Shown here: piece after piece, positions 8,448-17,330 of the stretch
Position numbering within the stretch: the stretch's first letter is position 1
Layout: each line of letters begins with the position of its first letter
Assembly (NCBI RefSeq): GCF_000423645.1
Contig: NZ_AUIJ01000024.1
Coordinates: 1-41,039, forward strand
DNA length: 41,039 nt
Source of the DNA: Sediminimonas qiaohouensis DSM 21189
GTDB lineage: Bacteria; Pseudomonadota; Alphaproteobacteria; Rhodobacterales; Rhodobacteraceae
Reading direction: 5' to 3'
Notes under the pieces: generated by a model
Told to the model about the DNA's origin: nothing
The model's database searches: none
What the model saw: the letters and a program-made list of their open reading frames with translations, nothing else
Program-made: the position numbers and the translations under genes

Positions 8448-9605
8448 ATGAAACAACATTTCCTGACCGGACTCGTCACCGCGGTCACGGCCGCATCGGT
8501 CGCGACCACCGGCATGGCACAGATGACCAAGATCGGCGAGGGCGAGGGGAAACTCTCGATCGTCGCCTGGGCCGGCTACATCGAGCGCGGCGAGACCGAC
8601 GAGAATTTCGACTGGGTCAGCAGCTTTGAGAAAGACACCGGCTGCATGGTTTCGGTCAAGACGGCCAACACCTCGGACGAGATGGTGGCGCTCATGAACG
8701 AGGGTGGCTTCGACCTTGTCACCGCGTCCGGCGATGCGTCGCTGCGGATGATAGCGGGGAACCGGGTTCAGCCGATCAATACCGACCTTGTGCCCAGCTG
8801 GGACACCATTGACGACCGTCTCAAGCAGGCGCCCTGGCATTACGTGGACGGCACCCATTACGGCGTGCCCTACATGTGGGGACCGAACGTGCTGATGTAC
8901 AACACCGAGGCGTTCGAGACCGCGCCGGAGTCGTGGAAGGTGGTCTTTGAGGAGATGACGCTGGCCGACGGCGAAAGCAACGCGGGCCGCGTGCAGGCCT
9001 ATGACGGCCCGATCCACATCGCGGATGCCGCCAACTACCTGATGTATCACAACAAGGATCTGGGCATCGAGGACCCCTACGAGCTGAACGAAGAGCAGTA
9101 CAACGCCGCCCTCGACCTGCTGCGCCAGCAACGCACGCTGGTCAGCCGCTATTGGCATGATGCTTTCATCCAGATCGACGATTTCAAGAACGAGGGCATG
9201 GTCGCCTCGGGGTCGTGGCCGTTCCAGGTGGGCCTGCTGCAGGCCGACGACGTGCCGGTCGCGTCGGTGATCCCGCAGGAGGGCGCTACCGGCTGGGCCG
9301 ACACCACGATGTTGCACGCCGAGGCGGAGCATCCCAACTGCGCCTACAAGTGGTTCGAGCATCAGCTAAGTTCGAACCTGCAATCCGACCTCTCGGTCTG
9401 GTTCGGCGCGGTGCCTTCGGTCCCGGCGGCCTGTTCCGACGGGTCGGGCATGCAGACGCAGGAGGGCTGTGATGCCAACGGCCTGTCCAAGTTCGACAAG
9501 ATCAAGTTCTGGCGTACCCCGGTGGCGAACTGCGAAAGCCAGGACGAATGCGTGCCTTACTACCGCTGGGTCTCTGACTACATCGGCGTGATCGGCGGCC
9601 GCTGA
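8448..9605 (+). CDS. ydcS: Periplasmic putrescine-type binding protein (YdcS-like)
   Basis: A 385-residue extracellular solute-binding protein with an N-terminal signal peptide ending near ATTGMAQ. The segments VKTANTSDEMVALM, DLVTASGDASLRM, RVQPINTDLVPSW, GRVQAYDGPIHIADA and GWADTTMLHAEA closely follow E. coli YdcS as I recall it. It delivers a polyamine-related substrate to the permease encoded downstream. Six cysteines are present, including CESQDEC near the C-terminus, a pair I do not recall in YdcS, so an extra disulfide is likely. The ATG at 8448 is preceded by GGGAG. It is the first gene of an operon with the ATPase, two permeases and an aldehyde dehydrogenase. Confidence 0.93.
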   Translation: MKQHFLTGLVTAVTAASVATTGMAQMTKIGEGEGKLSIVAWAGYIERGETDENFDWVSSFEKDTGCMVSVKTANTSDEMVALMNEGGFDLVTASGDASLRMIAGNRVQPINTDLVPSWDTIDDRLKQAPWHYVDGTHYGVPYMWGPNVLMYNTEAFETAPESWKVVFEEMTLADGESNAGRVQAYDGPIHIADAANYLMYHNKDLGIEDPYELNEEQYNAALDLLRQQRTLVSRYWHDAFIQIDDFKNEGMVASGSWPFQVGLLQADDVPVASVIPQEGATGWADTTMLHAEAEHPNCAYKWFEHQLSSNLQSDLSVWFGAVPSVPAACSDGSGMQTQEGCDANGLSKFDKIKFWRTPVANCESQDECVPYYRWVSDYIGVIGGR

Positions 9606-9618
9606 TCTACTGAAACCC

Positions 9619-9649
9619 GCCCGTGCCGCGCCATGAAAGCGGCACGGGC
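9619..9649 (+). terminator. Perfect 11-bp hairpin between ydcS and ydcT
   Basis: GCCCGTGCCGC and GCGGCACGGGC pair perfectly around a 9-base loop, immediately after the ydcS stop and before ydcT. There is no U-run. Such stem-loops in ABC operons commonly protect the binding-protein message from 3' decay or partly stop transcription, so that binding protein exceeds permease. Which of these applies cannot be told from sequence. Confidence 0.65.
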
Positions 9650-9667
9650 CAAGACCGGACTAATCCA

Positions 9668-10654
9668 ATGTCAGCCGTGACTTTCGACCACGTTTCGCGC
9701 CACTTCGGTGCAGTGAAGGCGGTGGATGGGGTGAGCCTCGACATCGCCGAAGGCGAGTTCTTTGCAATGCTGGGCCCCTCGGGGTCGGGCAAGACCACCT
9801 GCCTGCGCCTGATCGCCGGGTTCGAACGACCGACCGCCGGAAACATCCGCATCTTTGGCGACCCGGTACAGAACCTGCCCCCCTACAAGCGCAACGTGAA
9901 CACGGTCTTTCAGGACTACGCGCTGTTCCCGCATCTCAACGTGATCGACAATGTCGCCTACGGGCTGATGATCGCGGGGCAGGGCAGGCGGCAGCGTCAC
10001 GCGGCCGCCGAGGAGGCGCTCGAGCTGGTACGCCTGTCGGGCTATGGTGCGCGCAAACCCTCGGAGCTGTCCGGCGGCCAGCGGCAGCGCGTGGCGCTTG
10101 CCCGGGCGCTGGTCAACAAGCCGCGCGTGCTGCTTTTGGACGAGCCGCTGGGGGCGCTGGACCTGCGGCTGCGCGAGCAAATGCAGGAAGAGTTGAAAAG
10201 CCTTCAGCGACAGCTTCGTATCACGTTCGTTTTCGTGACCCATGATCAGGGCGAGGCGCTTTCGATGGCCGATCGCGTCGCGGTCTTCGATCACGGGCAG
10301 ATCATCCAGACCGGCACACCCGAGGATATCTATTTCCGCCCGGAGGTGCCTTTCGTGGCCGATTTCGTCGGCTCCTCCAACGTCCTGCCCGAGGCGCTTG
10401 TCGCGCGGCTGACCGGCGAAAGCCGCCCGGCCTCGATCCGTCCGGAGCGTCTGAAGCTGGCGGCCGAAGGGCCGCTGCGCGCGCGTGTTACCGGGCTGAG
10501 CTTCCTCGGTCTTGCCACCCGCGTGAGCCTTGAGGCAGGCGATACCCGGCTGACCTGCCTGCTGCCGCAGGACGCCGCGCGGCCCGCCGAGGGTGAGGAC
10601 GTCGCGCTCGACTGGGAGCCGGGCGATCTGCACATGATGAAGGCCGGGGCATGA
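9668..10654 (+). CDS. ydcT: ABC transporter ATP-binding protein (PotA/YdcT-like)
   Basis: A 328-residue ATPase energising the polyamine-type importer. Walker A is GPSGSGKTT at residues 37-45, the signature is LSGGQRQRVALARAL, Walker B is VLLLDEPLGALD, and the switch histidine lies in FVTHDQGEALSMADR. The C-terminal 80 or so residues form a TOBE-type regulatory domain (ASIRPERLKL...). The ATG at 9668 was chosen over an earlier in-frame start because MSAVTFDHVSRHFG is the normal beginning of the domain and the earlier start would fall within the hairpin. The stop overlaps the next gene as ATGA. Confidence 0.94.
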   Translation: MSAVTFDHVSRHFGAVKAVDGVSLDIAEGEFFAMLGPSGSGKTTCLRLIAGFERPTAGNIRIFGDPVQNLPPYKRNVNTVFQDYALFPHLNVIDNVAYGLMIAGQGRRQRHAAAEEALELVRLSGYGARKPSELSGGQRQRVALARALVNKPRVLLLDEPLGALDLRLREQMQEELKSLQRQLRITFVFVTHDQGEALSMADRVAVFDHGQIIQTGTPEDIYFRPEVPFVADFVGSSNVLPEALVARLTGESRPASIRPERLKLAAEGPLRARVTGLSFLGLATRVSLEAGDTRLTCLLPQDAARPAEGEDVALDWEPGDLHMMKAGA

Positions 10655-11607
10655 GCATGGTGCGGACCGAAGCCATTCCCCCCCAAGAGCGCGGCGCGGG
10701 CATCGGCACGCGGATCTCCGACGTGCTGTGGCGGCATCCGGCGGTCCTGATTGTGCTTCTGCTGCTGCCGCCAGCGCTTTGGCTGGGGATCATCTATCTC
10801 GGCTCGCTTTTCGCGCTGCTGGTTCAGAGCTTCTTTTCGATCGACCATTTCACCGGGCTGATCCGCTACGAGTTCACGCTCGACACTTATGCAGAGCTGT
10901 TTCGGCCCTCGAACTTCGACATCATTCTGCGCACCGTCACGATGGCGATCTGCGTGTCGCTGGCCTCGGCCGCGATCTCGTTCCCGATCGCCTATTTCGC
11001 GGCGCGCTATGCCCGCGGCGCGTGGCGGGCGCTTTTCTACCTCGGGATCATGATGCCGCTTTGGTCCAGTTACCTCGTCAAGATCTACGCGTGGAAGCTG
11101 ATCCTCGCGAAGGAGGGTATCCTGACATGGGCGCTTCAGGGGTTGCACCTGGAATGGCTTCTCGATGCGTTTCTTGCGCTGCCGGTGATCGGGGGCAATT
11201 CGCTTTCGGTCAGCACGACGGGCACCTTTATCGTTTTCGTCTACGTCTGGTTGCCCTTCATGGTTCTGCCCATTCAGGCGGCGCTGGAACGGGTCCCGAC
11301 CTCGATGCTAGAGGCGAGCGGCGATCTGGGCGCGCGTCCGGGGCAGACATTCCGCCACGTGCTGCTGCCGCTCGCGTTGCCGGGGGTGATTGCCGGGTCG
11401 ATCTTTACCTTCTCGCTGACGCTGGGGGATTACATCATTCCGCAGATCATCGGCACGTCGCGCCTGTTCATCGGGCAGGCCGTCTACCAGCACCAGGGCA
11501 TCGCGGGGAACATCCCGTTGGCCGCGGCCTTTGCGGTGGTGCCGATCCTGATCATGGGGGTCTACCTGTGGATCGCCAAACGTATGGGGGCTTTCGATGC
11601 ACTCTGA
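10651..11607 (+). CDS. ydcU: ABC transporter permease (PotB/YdcU-like)
   Basis: A 318-residue inner-membrane permease with about six helices. The cytoplasmic EAA-type loop is [29 protein letters not shown], the contact point for the ATPase. The N-terminus has a cytoplasmic tail before the first helix ([18 protein letters not shown]). It is coupled to the ATPase gene by an ATGA overlap and overlaps the second permease gene by 11 bases. The two permeases are expected to form a heterodimeric channel for the substrate carried by the YdcS-like protein. Confidence 0.93.
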   Translation: MSMVRTEAIPPQERGAGIGTRISDVLWRHPAVLIVLLLLPPALWLGIIYLGSLFALLVQSFFSIDHFTGLIRYEFTLDTYAELFRPSNFDIILRTVTMAICVSLASAAISFPIAYFAARYARGAWRALFYLGIMMPLWSSYLVKIYAWKLILAKEGILTWALQGLHLEWLLDAFLALPVIGGNSLSVSTTGTFIVFVYVWLPFMVLPIQAALERVPTSMLEASGDLGARPGQTFRHVLLPLALPGVIAGSIFTFSLTLGDYIIPQIIGTSRLFIGQAVYQHQGIAGNIPLAAAFAVVPILIMGVYLWIAKRMGAFDAL

Positions 11608-12403
11608 TCGCGCGCCCCTGTCGTTGAAGATCGCCGCCGCCGCGGGGCTGCTTTTCATGCACCTCCCGATCCTGCTGATCTTTGCCTATGCCTTCACGAC
11701 CGAGGAAAAGTCGTTTGCCTGGCCGCCGCCGGGGCTGACGCTCAAGTGGTTCGCGGTCACGTGGAACCGCCCCGACGTCTGGGCGGCGCTGCAATTAAGC
11801 CTGAAGGTCGCCGCGATCTCGACGGGCATGGCGCTGGTGCTGGGCGCCTTTTGCGCCGCCGCCGTCAGCCGGTCGCGTTTTTTCGGGCGCGAGACGATTT
11901 CGCTGATGGTGATCTTGCCGATCGCGCTGCCCGGGGTGGTGACGGGGATCGCGCTGCGCTCGGCCTTCTCGATCGCAGATGTGCCGTTCAGCACCTGGAC
12001 CATCGTTTTGGGGCACGCGACCTTCTGCGTCGTCGTGGTCTACAACAACGCCGTCGCCCGGTTCCGCCGCACCAGCGGCTCGTTGATCGAGGCGTCGATG
12101 GACCTTGGCGCGAACAGCTTCCAGACGCTGCGACACGTCATAATGCCCAACATCGCCACGGCGCTTCTGGTGGGCGGCATGCTCGCCTTTGCGCTGAGTT
12201 TCGACGAGGTGATCGTCACCACCTTCACCGCCGGTCAGCAGCAGACGCTGCCGATCTGGATGCTTGAGGAACTGGTGCGCCCGCGCGAACGGCCTGTAAC
12301 GAATGTCGTCGCCATGGTCGTGGTGCTTGTCACCTTGCTGCCCATCCTGGGCGCTTACTATCTCACTCGCGGCACCGATCAGGTCGCCGGACAAGGCAAA
12401 TAA
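11597..12403 (+). CDS. ydcV: ABC transporter permease (PotC/YdcV-like)
   Basis: A 268-residue permease with six predicted helices and the EAA-type loop [29 protein letters not shown]. The segment [14 protein letters not shown] after the loop is typical of PotC-type polyamine permeases. Its start lies inside the end of the preceding permease gene (11-base overlap), which indicates translational coupling. The aldehyde dehydrogenase follows 11 bases after the stop. It pairs with the YdcU-like subunit. Confidence 0.93.
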   Translation: MHSDRAPLSLKIAAAAGLLFMHLPILLIFAYAFTTEEKSFAWPPPGLTLKWFAVTWNRPDVWAALQLSLKVAAISTGMALVLGAFCAAAVSRSRFFGRETISLMVILPIALPGVVTGIALRSAFSIADVPFSTWTIVLGHATFCVVVVYNNAVARFRRTSGSLIEASMDLGANSFQTLRHVIMPNIATALLVGGMLAFALSFDEVIVTTFTAGQQQTLPIWMLEELVRPRERPVTNVVAMVVVLVTLLPILGAYYLTRGTDQVAGQGK

Positions 12404-12414
12404 CGGAGGATCCC

Positions 12415-13839
12415 ATGCAGACCAAGATGCTGATCGGCGCCGCGCAGGAAGCGGGAACCGAAACCGAGGAGCAGGTTCTGAACCCGCGCACCGGCGAGGT
12501 GATCGTGAAGATGCCCGAGGCCGACACCGACCAAGTCAATCGCGCCGTGGCTGCGGCGCGCGCGGCCTTCCCGGGATGGTCGCGCACCACGCCCGCCGAA
12601 CGCTCGGCCAAGCTGCTGGCCATCGCCGACGCGGTCGAGGCGCGGCTGGAGGATTTCGCGCAACTCGAGGCGCTGAATTGCGGCAAGCCCATCAACGAGG
12701 TCCGGACCGAGGAAATCCCGGCCGTCGCCGACTGCTTCCGATTCTTCGCGGGCGCGGTGCGCAACATGTCGGGCCCGCTGGCGGGGGAGTACATGGAGGG
12801 GCATACCTCGATGATACGCCGCGACGCGATTGGCGTTGTCGCGTCCATCGCGCCGTGGAATTACCCGCTGATGATGATGGGTTGGAAACTGGCCCCGGCG
12901 CTTGCGGGGGGCAACACGGTGGTGATGAAGCCGTCGGAGCAGACGCCGCTGACCGCGCTGCTGATGGCCGAGGTGATGGCGGGCATCCTGCCCGAAGGCG
13001 TCGTCAACGTGATCGTGGGGCAGGGCAGCAGCGTGGGCAACACGCTGATCAACCACCCGGATGTCGACATGGTCTCGATCACAGGCGACGTGGCCACCGG
13101 GCGCAAGGTGCTGCAGGCGGCGTCAAAATCGGTGAAACGCACCCATCTTGAGCTGGGCGGCAAGGCCCCGGTGATCGTCTTCGACGACGCCGACCTGAAC
13201 AGCACGGTAGAAGGGCTGAAGGCCTTTGGATACTACAATGCCGGGCAGGATTGCACGGCGGCGTGCCGCATCTACGCGGGGCCGAAGATCTATGACAACC
13301 TCGTGGCCGACCTGAGCAGCGCGGTCTCCTCGATCGTCTACGACAACGCCGACGACACGCTGAACGAGATCCCGCCGCTGATCTCCCGGCGGCAGCGCGA
13401 CCGGGTGGCGAGCTTCGTGCAGCGCGCCTCCGAGCAAAAGCACCTCGAGATCACCACGGGCGGGAGCCTGCATGACGGCCCCGGGTTCTACTATCGCCCG
13501 ACGGTCGTGGCCGGCGCGCGTCAAGAGGACGAGATCGTGCAGCGCGAGGTATTTGGGCCCGTCGTCTCGATCACGCGGTTTGATGATGCCGACAAGGCCG
13601 TCGCCTGGGCGAACGATAGCCAATACGGCCTCGCCTCTTCGATCTGGACCAGCAACATCGGCAGGGCGCTCGATGTATCGGCGCGGCTTCAATACGGCTG
13701 CACCTGGGTGAACACGCATTTCATGCTGGTCAACGAGATGCCGCATGGCGGGCTCAAGCAGTCGGGCTACGGCAAGGACATGTCGATGTATGCGCTTGAG
13801 GATTACACGGTCGCCCGGCACGTGATGATCGCGCATTGA
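12415..13839 (+). CDS. patD: Gamma-aminobutyraldehyde dehydrogenase (PatD/YdcW)
   Basis: A 474-residue NAD-dependent aldehyde dehydrogenase, the same length as E. coli PatD. It oxidises 4-aminobutyraldehyde, formed from putrescine by a transaminase, to GABA. The catalytic cysteine is Cys280 in NAGQDCTAACR, the general base is Glu246 in LELGGK, Asn149 lies in APWNYP, and the cofactor segment is TGDVATGRKV. The C-terminal EVFGPVVS and PHGGLKQSGYGKDMS are intact. AGGAT precedes the ATG. Being last in the transporter operon ties uptake to oxidation. Betaine-type aldehydes are an alternative substrate, but the operon order favours the putrescine route. No transaminase gene is in the window. Confidence 0.92.
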   Translation: MQTKMLIGAAQEAGTETEEQVLNPRTGEVIVKMPEADTDQVNRAVAAARAAFPGWSRTTPAERSAKLLAIADAVEARLEDFAQLEALNCGKPINEVRTEEIPAVADCFRFFAGAVRNMSGPLAGEYMEGHTSMIRRDAIGVVASIAPWNYPLMMMGWKLAPALAGGNTVVMKPSEQTPLTALLMAEVMAGILPEGVVNVIVGQGSSVGNTLINHPDVDMVSITGDVATGRKVLQAASKSVKRTHLELGGKAPVIVFDDADLNSTVEGLKAFGYYNAGQDCTAACRIYAGPKIYDNLVADLSSAVSSIVYDNADDTLNEIPPLISRRQRDRVASFVQRASEQKHLEITTGGSLHDGPGFYYRPTVVAGARQEDEIVQREVFGPVVSITRFDDADKAVAWANDSQYGLASSIWTSNIGRALDVSARLQYGCTWVNTHFMLVNEMPHGGLKQSGYGKDMSMYALEDYTVARHVMIAH

Positions 13840-13844
13840 TCGCC

Positions 13845-13874
13845 CCCGCGGGTCCCGCGCGCGGGGCCCGCGGG
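13845..13874 (+). terminator. Strong GC hairpin after patD
   Basis: CCCGCGGGTCCCG and CGGGGCCCGCGGG form a 13-bp stem with one G-T pair and a CGCG loop, 5 bases after the patD stop. There is no U-run. It probably ends the polyamine operon. A second short palindrome of C and G runs lies near 13946-13960, just beyond the convergent DUF995 gene. Confidence 0.6.
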
Positions 13875-13965
13875 CAGGGCCCCGAGGCAGTGTTCTGCGG
13901 GCTACGCCGGGGCGCTTCCAAGGAAGGCTACGGGTGTGACCATTCCCCCCCCCGGGGGGCTCACC

Positions 13966-14481
13966 TCATTGGTCTTGCGCGTCGACGCCGAGCAAGTCCT
14001 GCAGGGTCTCGAAGCGCTCGGAAACCTGGTTGCCACGCTGCAATTTACTGAGGTCGAAGGGGAACCAGGGGCCCGAGCGGGCCTTGGTGGTTGTCCACAT
14101 CTGCCCGTCCTCGTCGATAAGGAAGCGGGTACACGTGCGGAAGGTGCTGTCCTCGACACCGAAGTCCTGCCGCCAATACCACCGCCCTTCATAGCACATC
14201 CTGCTGGCGGTCGTGACGTACCACTTGCCGATACCAATGCTCTGCTCGGTTGGGTTGACCGCGCGGAAGGTGCCGTTCGCGGCCCAATAGGCGGCCGCCC
14301 CGCCGCCCCAGTTCTCGGTTTTTCCGGCATACATGCGGGCCAGGCTTTCGGGCGTGGGCGGCACCGCACTTTCGGGCACCGAGGGGCCGAACAAGGTGCC
14401 CCCCGTGGACGCGTTCGGCAGGACGCTGATCATTGCAAACACGGCGCAAACCAAGGCTGAAGATCGGTTGAGGATGGGCAT
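13966..14481 (-). CDS. Secreted DUF995-like protein
   Basis: A 171-residue protein with an N-terminal signal-like segment (NRSSALVCAVFAMISVLPNAS). The mature part matches my memory of DUF995: YAGKTENWGGGAAAYWAANG, then FRAVNP, GKWYVTTASRMCYEGRWYW, and a second cysteine in FRTCTRF. The family has no established reaction; it occurs in alphaproteobacteria, often near envelope or polysaccharide genes. The two conserved cysteines could form a disulfide in the periplasm. The ATG at 14481 is preceded by GGGGGAA. It lies 228 bases from the GH128 gene on the same strand, so it probably has its own promoter. It is convergent with patD. Confidence 0.7.
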   Translation of the reverse strand: MPILNRSSALVCAVFAMISVLPNASTGGTLFGPSVPESAVPPTPESLARMYAGKTENWGGGAAAYWAANGTFRAVNPTEQSIGIGKWYVTTASRMCYEGRWYWRQDFGVEDSTFRTCTRFLIDEDGQMWTTTKARSGPWFPFDLSKLQRGNQVSERFETLQDLLGVDAQDQ

Positions 14482-14709
14482 TGTCGTTCCCCCTTTGTCG
14501 GCATGTCTGCCGGTTTCAATACGCGGGTCCCTTATTGAGCACTGTCATGGAAAAAACGCCCTCTATCAATACCATTCTTTCAAGCGCGTCTCGGCGCTAT
14601 CTGTTTGAAAGCTGATTGTTTTCGCAGGTCTCCCCGCGTCAAGCGGGCATAGGGCGGGGGGATTGCCGGTCAGGCCGGTGCGACGTGCACCGCAATCGGC
14701 ACGCGCCGT

Positions 14710-15552
14710 TCAGTTGGCTTGTGCCACCTGCTCGGGCGCACGCCCCGACAGCACTTGGGCGAAGGCCTTTCCCAAGGGCGTCGGGCGCATGGAATTGTCG
14801 ACCAGGTTTATCTGGGGCGCGTTTCCGTTCCACGGATAGGGGTTCGCCGCGAACCACGCATGGCGTTCGACGAAGGGCAGGCTTTCCATCATGCGGATTG
14901 CCTCGTATGCGAATTTCGCGTTTGCATCATAAGTGGCGCGGCGCGGGCGGTTCCAATCGATATAGGCGAACTCGGTCACCCAGATCGGGCGCTTGTATTC
15001 GTTGTGAACGGCGATCAGCCAGTTGCGGAATGCGTCTACATCACCATTGTTCGAGTAGTAGTGCACGGCCATGAAATCCACGCGCATGCCGCGTCGCTCA
15101 ACCTCGGTCATGAACCGGCGCTGCCATGAATTCCGGCCGAGCGTGCCGCGCTGGGTGGTGGCCGGACTGCCCAGCCGCAAGCCATGCGCCTCGAGCTTCG
15201 GCCAAAGGGCGACGGCGTCGGCCACCCTCATCCCTGCCTGGTGATCGCCGCCGCGCCCGTCTGGCTCGTTGAAGCCAAGCAGCGTGCGAACCGGAAGGCG
15301 TGAGCGTATCGGGTCGTTCACGTTCTTGGCGCTGTGGATCATGGGGACGAATTCAACGCTGCGGCGTTGTCCCCCCTTTTGATGGATCTGGTCCGTGCGC
15401 CAGTTGTAGTACCAGTCGAGGCCGCGCTGATCCTCGATCCACCGCAGTGTGGTGTAGCTTGGGTTTTCCCAAGCCCCTACGCCGGCCTGCTGTGCCAGGG
15501 CATGTTGGGTCATCATGAGAAACCCGACGAGGATCAAAAACCGTTTAAACAT
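14710..15552 (-). CDS. Secreted glycoside hydrolase, GH128-like
   Basis: A 280-residue protein starting with a signal peptide (MFKRFLILVGFLMMTQHALAQ). The catalytic domain resembles the Glyco_hydro_cc/GH128 fold, whose known members are endo-beta-1,3-glucanases. The likely acid/base is Glu96 in LLGFNEPDG and the likely nucleophile is Glu194 in PIWVTEFAY; between them come RLGSPATT and VDFMAVHYYSN, both typical of the family. I start it at 15552 because an upstream in-frame start would put a non-hydrophobic 23-residue tail before the signal peptide; its ribosome binding site is weak. It lies in the exopolysaccharide region and may trim or release the polymer. Substrate is inferred from the family only. 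Confidence 0.85.
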   Translation of the reverse strand: MFKRFLILVGFLMMTQHALAQQAGVGAWENPSYTTLRWIEDQRGLDWYYNWRTDQIHQKGGQRRSVEFVPMIHSAKNVNDPIRSRLPVRTLLGFNEPDGRGGDHQAGMRVADAVALWPKLEAHGLRLGSPATTQRGTLGRNSWQRRFMTEVERRGMRVDFMAVHYYSNNGDVDAFRNWLIAVHNEYKRPIWVTEFAYIDWNRPRRATYDANAKFAYEAIRMMESLPFVERHAWFAANPYPWNGNAPQINLVDNSMRPTPLGKAFAQVLSGRAPEQVAQAN

Positions 15553-15843
15553 CACATCCAACGCTTGTTTTCCTGAAATCTGGCAAATGAAATGGCCGTT
15601 GGTCGGGCGGTAAGGTGGCAAAACGGGGGCAGCGAAAAGGGGCCGCGCCTTGAGGGCTGATGGAACGGTCTACGCAATTAGGCGTGAATTTCGGGTAAAC
15701 GCCACTTGGCCGCGGCCGTCAGCGCCGGATGCGGATGGGAAGGGGGAGGGGGCTGCCAGGCAGTACACCGCAGGGATGGCCACCGCGAGATGGTCAATCA
15801 GGGTGTTGCCGCAAGAGAAAGACCCAAGCCGCGATGCGATGCG

Positions 15844-16125
15844 TCAGTTGCGGTAGCAGCGCGAAGATCGGCCAAAGCCCGCGGGCGAGCAGATGTAGCT
15901 GCCATTGCCCATCGACCGAACGCGCACTGTCCGCTCGCCTTCTTGCCGGTCGCGGAACAGGTTCAGCGCCGTGTCCGACGCCCGGTTGGCCGCGGTGGTT
16001 TGGTAGCCGTGATCGTTTTGAGAAGTATCATGTGCTGTTGCCATGGTGGCGCCAAGCGGCGTCAGGGCAACGATAGTCACAAGACCTACTGCTCGCGAAA
16101 GCGAGAAAAAACCGTACTGTTTCAT
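15844..16125 (-). CDS. Small secreted protein of unknown function
   Basis: A 93-residue protein with an N-terminal signal peptide (about residues 1-31, ending GATMATAHD). The mature part is polar, arginine-rich towards the end, and finishes with YICSPAGFGRSSRCYRN, where two cysteines spaced by 10 residues could form a loop closed by a disulfide. I do not recognise a family. The ATG at 16125 has AAGGAA at good spacing, which supports translation. It lies between the GH26 and GH128 genes on the same strand but is separated from both by about 300 bases, so it is likely its own transcription unit. A structural or polymer-binding role is conceivable but unproven. Confidence 0.65.
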   Translation of the reverse strand: MKQYGFFSLSRAVGLVTIVALTPLGATMATAHDTSQNDHGYQTTAANRASDTALNLFRDRQEGERTVRVRSMGNGSYICSPAGFGRSSRCYRN

Positions 16126-16436
16126 GTTCGTTCCTTGCCTGTTTCACACCTCACGCGTCCAAAAAGGACGGCCCGAACTTGATGTCGGAGCTTTACGTGT
16201 AGCGAGAAGCCTACATGGAACCTCGTGAAATTTGTAGTGGCCAAGTGCCGGGATGCTTTAAAACAAGTTAATTTCGGGATATTCGCACCAAACGAGCCGC
16301 CCGCCATCTGCCGGGGCGGGGTTTGCCCGAGATTATAAGTCATGAGGATTTTGGAGCTTTTTTGCGCGCAGGCCCGGCTCGTATTGTGCTACGCGGCATC
16401 GGCGGGATGCTGCCGATGCCGCGGGCGACAGGTGGA
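16126..16436. other. 311-base intergenic region, promoter of the small secreted protein
   Basis: No gene is seen. It contains a terminator-like hairpin near the GH26 end (16393-16422) and AT-richer DNA around 16225-16290, which probably holds the promoter of the 93-residue gene. No specific operator could be assigned. Confidence 0.5.
16393..16422 (-). terminator. Perfect 11-bp hairpin after the GH26 gene
   Basis: GCGGCATCGGC and GCCGATGCCGC pair perfectly around an 8-base loop, 14 bases beyond the GH26 stop on the minus strand. No U-run follows. Its place at the end of the four-gene polysaccharide operon suggests a terminator or an mRNA-stabilising end. Confidence 0.6.
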
Positions 16437-17327
16437 TTATTCCAGGATGTTGTTGCCGAACTGCCAATCGGGCAGGCCGAAACCGTCAGGCCAGGGGTAG
16501 ACCTCCTGCTGGTTGAAATAGACGACCGCGACGAGCTCGGGCATACCTTCAATATCCTGCCGCACATCCTGCGTCCATTGCTCGACATACTCGGCATCGC
16601 CCGAGTAGCCCAACTCGGCCACGACGACGGGCTTGCCGAACTGCACGGCGCGCTCATAGCGGGGCTCGAGAACCTCGCGGAAGGTCCGCTCTTCGCCGAG
16701 AATCTGCTGCTCCCACGGTTGCAGGCCAAAGACAGACAGGCCGACCACATCGACATAGTCATCGCCCGGGTAGTAGTCCTCAAGACCCTCCTCGCCCATT
16801 GGCGACCACATGAATTCGGCGTTGCCCGCCTCGGCCCGGCAGACATCGACCATCTTGCGATAGGCGTCGATATACGTCTGCGGCTCCCAGTTGGCCCAGA
16901 TGAACTGACCTGATTCATCCTCCATTTCGTGGCCCCAGCGGACGGTGACCGGGCTTTCGAAATCATCGAGAACGGCACAGATCGTTGCCATGTTCGTGTC
17001 GTAGGTGCCGTCCTGGATCCCGGCCATCAGGATCTCGGGGGTGTTGCGCTCGTCCCGCGTCCAGGTCCACGGCTCGATCGTCACCAGGATCGACCGGCCG
17101 CGTTCCACGGCGTAGGAGTCGGCATCGTAGAGCGATGGTAGCGCGACATCCTCCCATGGCAGGAACAGATGCTCGATCGCGACATCGTCGTCATCGCTGA
17201 AGGCGCCATTCGGGTCATAAACCCCGAACGGCAAGTCGCCGGGGGGGGCCGCGAACGCCGCGCTCGCGTACAAAAGCGACCCTGCCAGGGGCCACAGGAC
17301 ACCTTTCAAAGCTTGCTGATGGGTCAT
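16437..17327 (-). CDS. Secreted glycoside hydrolase, GH26-like
   Basis: A 296-residue secreted enzyme with a signal peptide ending near ASAAFAAPP. The acid/base motif is RWGHEMEDESG (His133-Glu134), matching the RxxHEMN-type motif of GH26, and the likely nucleophile is Glu238 in KPVVVAELGYSG. GH26 contains beta-mannanases and beta-1,3-xylanases, plus similar enzymes in polysaccharide synthesis loci. The ATG at 17327 is 3 bases after the GT2 stop, and its GGAGAGGA site lies in the GT2 coding end, so synthase and hydrolase are coupled. Synthase-linked hydrolases (as BcsZ with cellulose synthase) usually edit the polymer in the periplasm; that role is inferred here. Confidence 0.86.
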   Translation of the reverse strand: MTHQQALKGVLWPLAGSLLYASAAFAAPPGDLPFGVYDPNGAFSDDDDVAIEHLFLPWEDVALPSLYDADSYAVERGRSILVTIEPWTWTRDERNTPEILMAGIQDGTYDTNMATICAVLDDFESPVTVRWGHEMEDESGQFIWANWEPQTYIDAYRKMVDVCRAEAGNAEFMWSPMGEEGLEDYYPGDDYVDVVGLSVFGLQPWEQQILGEERTFREVLEPRYERAVQFGKPVVVAELGYSGDAEYVEQWTQDVRQDIEGMPELVAVVYFNQQEVYPWPDGFGLPDWQFGNNILE

Positions 17328-17330
17328 TAC

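Noticed and set aside
7142-8530. A 462-codon frame on the minus strand opposite the LysR gene
   Set aside because: It is antisense to a clear LysR protein and shows no domain or signal.
12415-13839. Betaine-aldehyde dehydrogenase as the main call for the aldehyde dehydrogenase
   Set aside because: The operon order, length and catalytic positions match PatD/YdcW; no choline or betaine genes are near.
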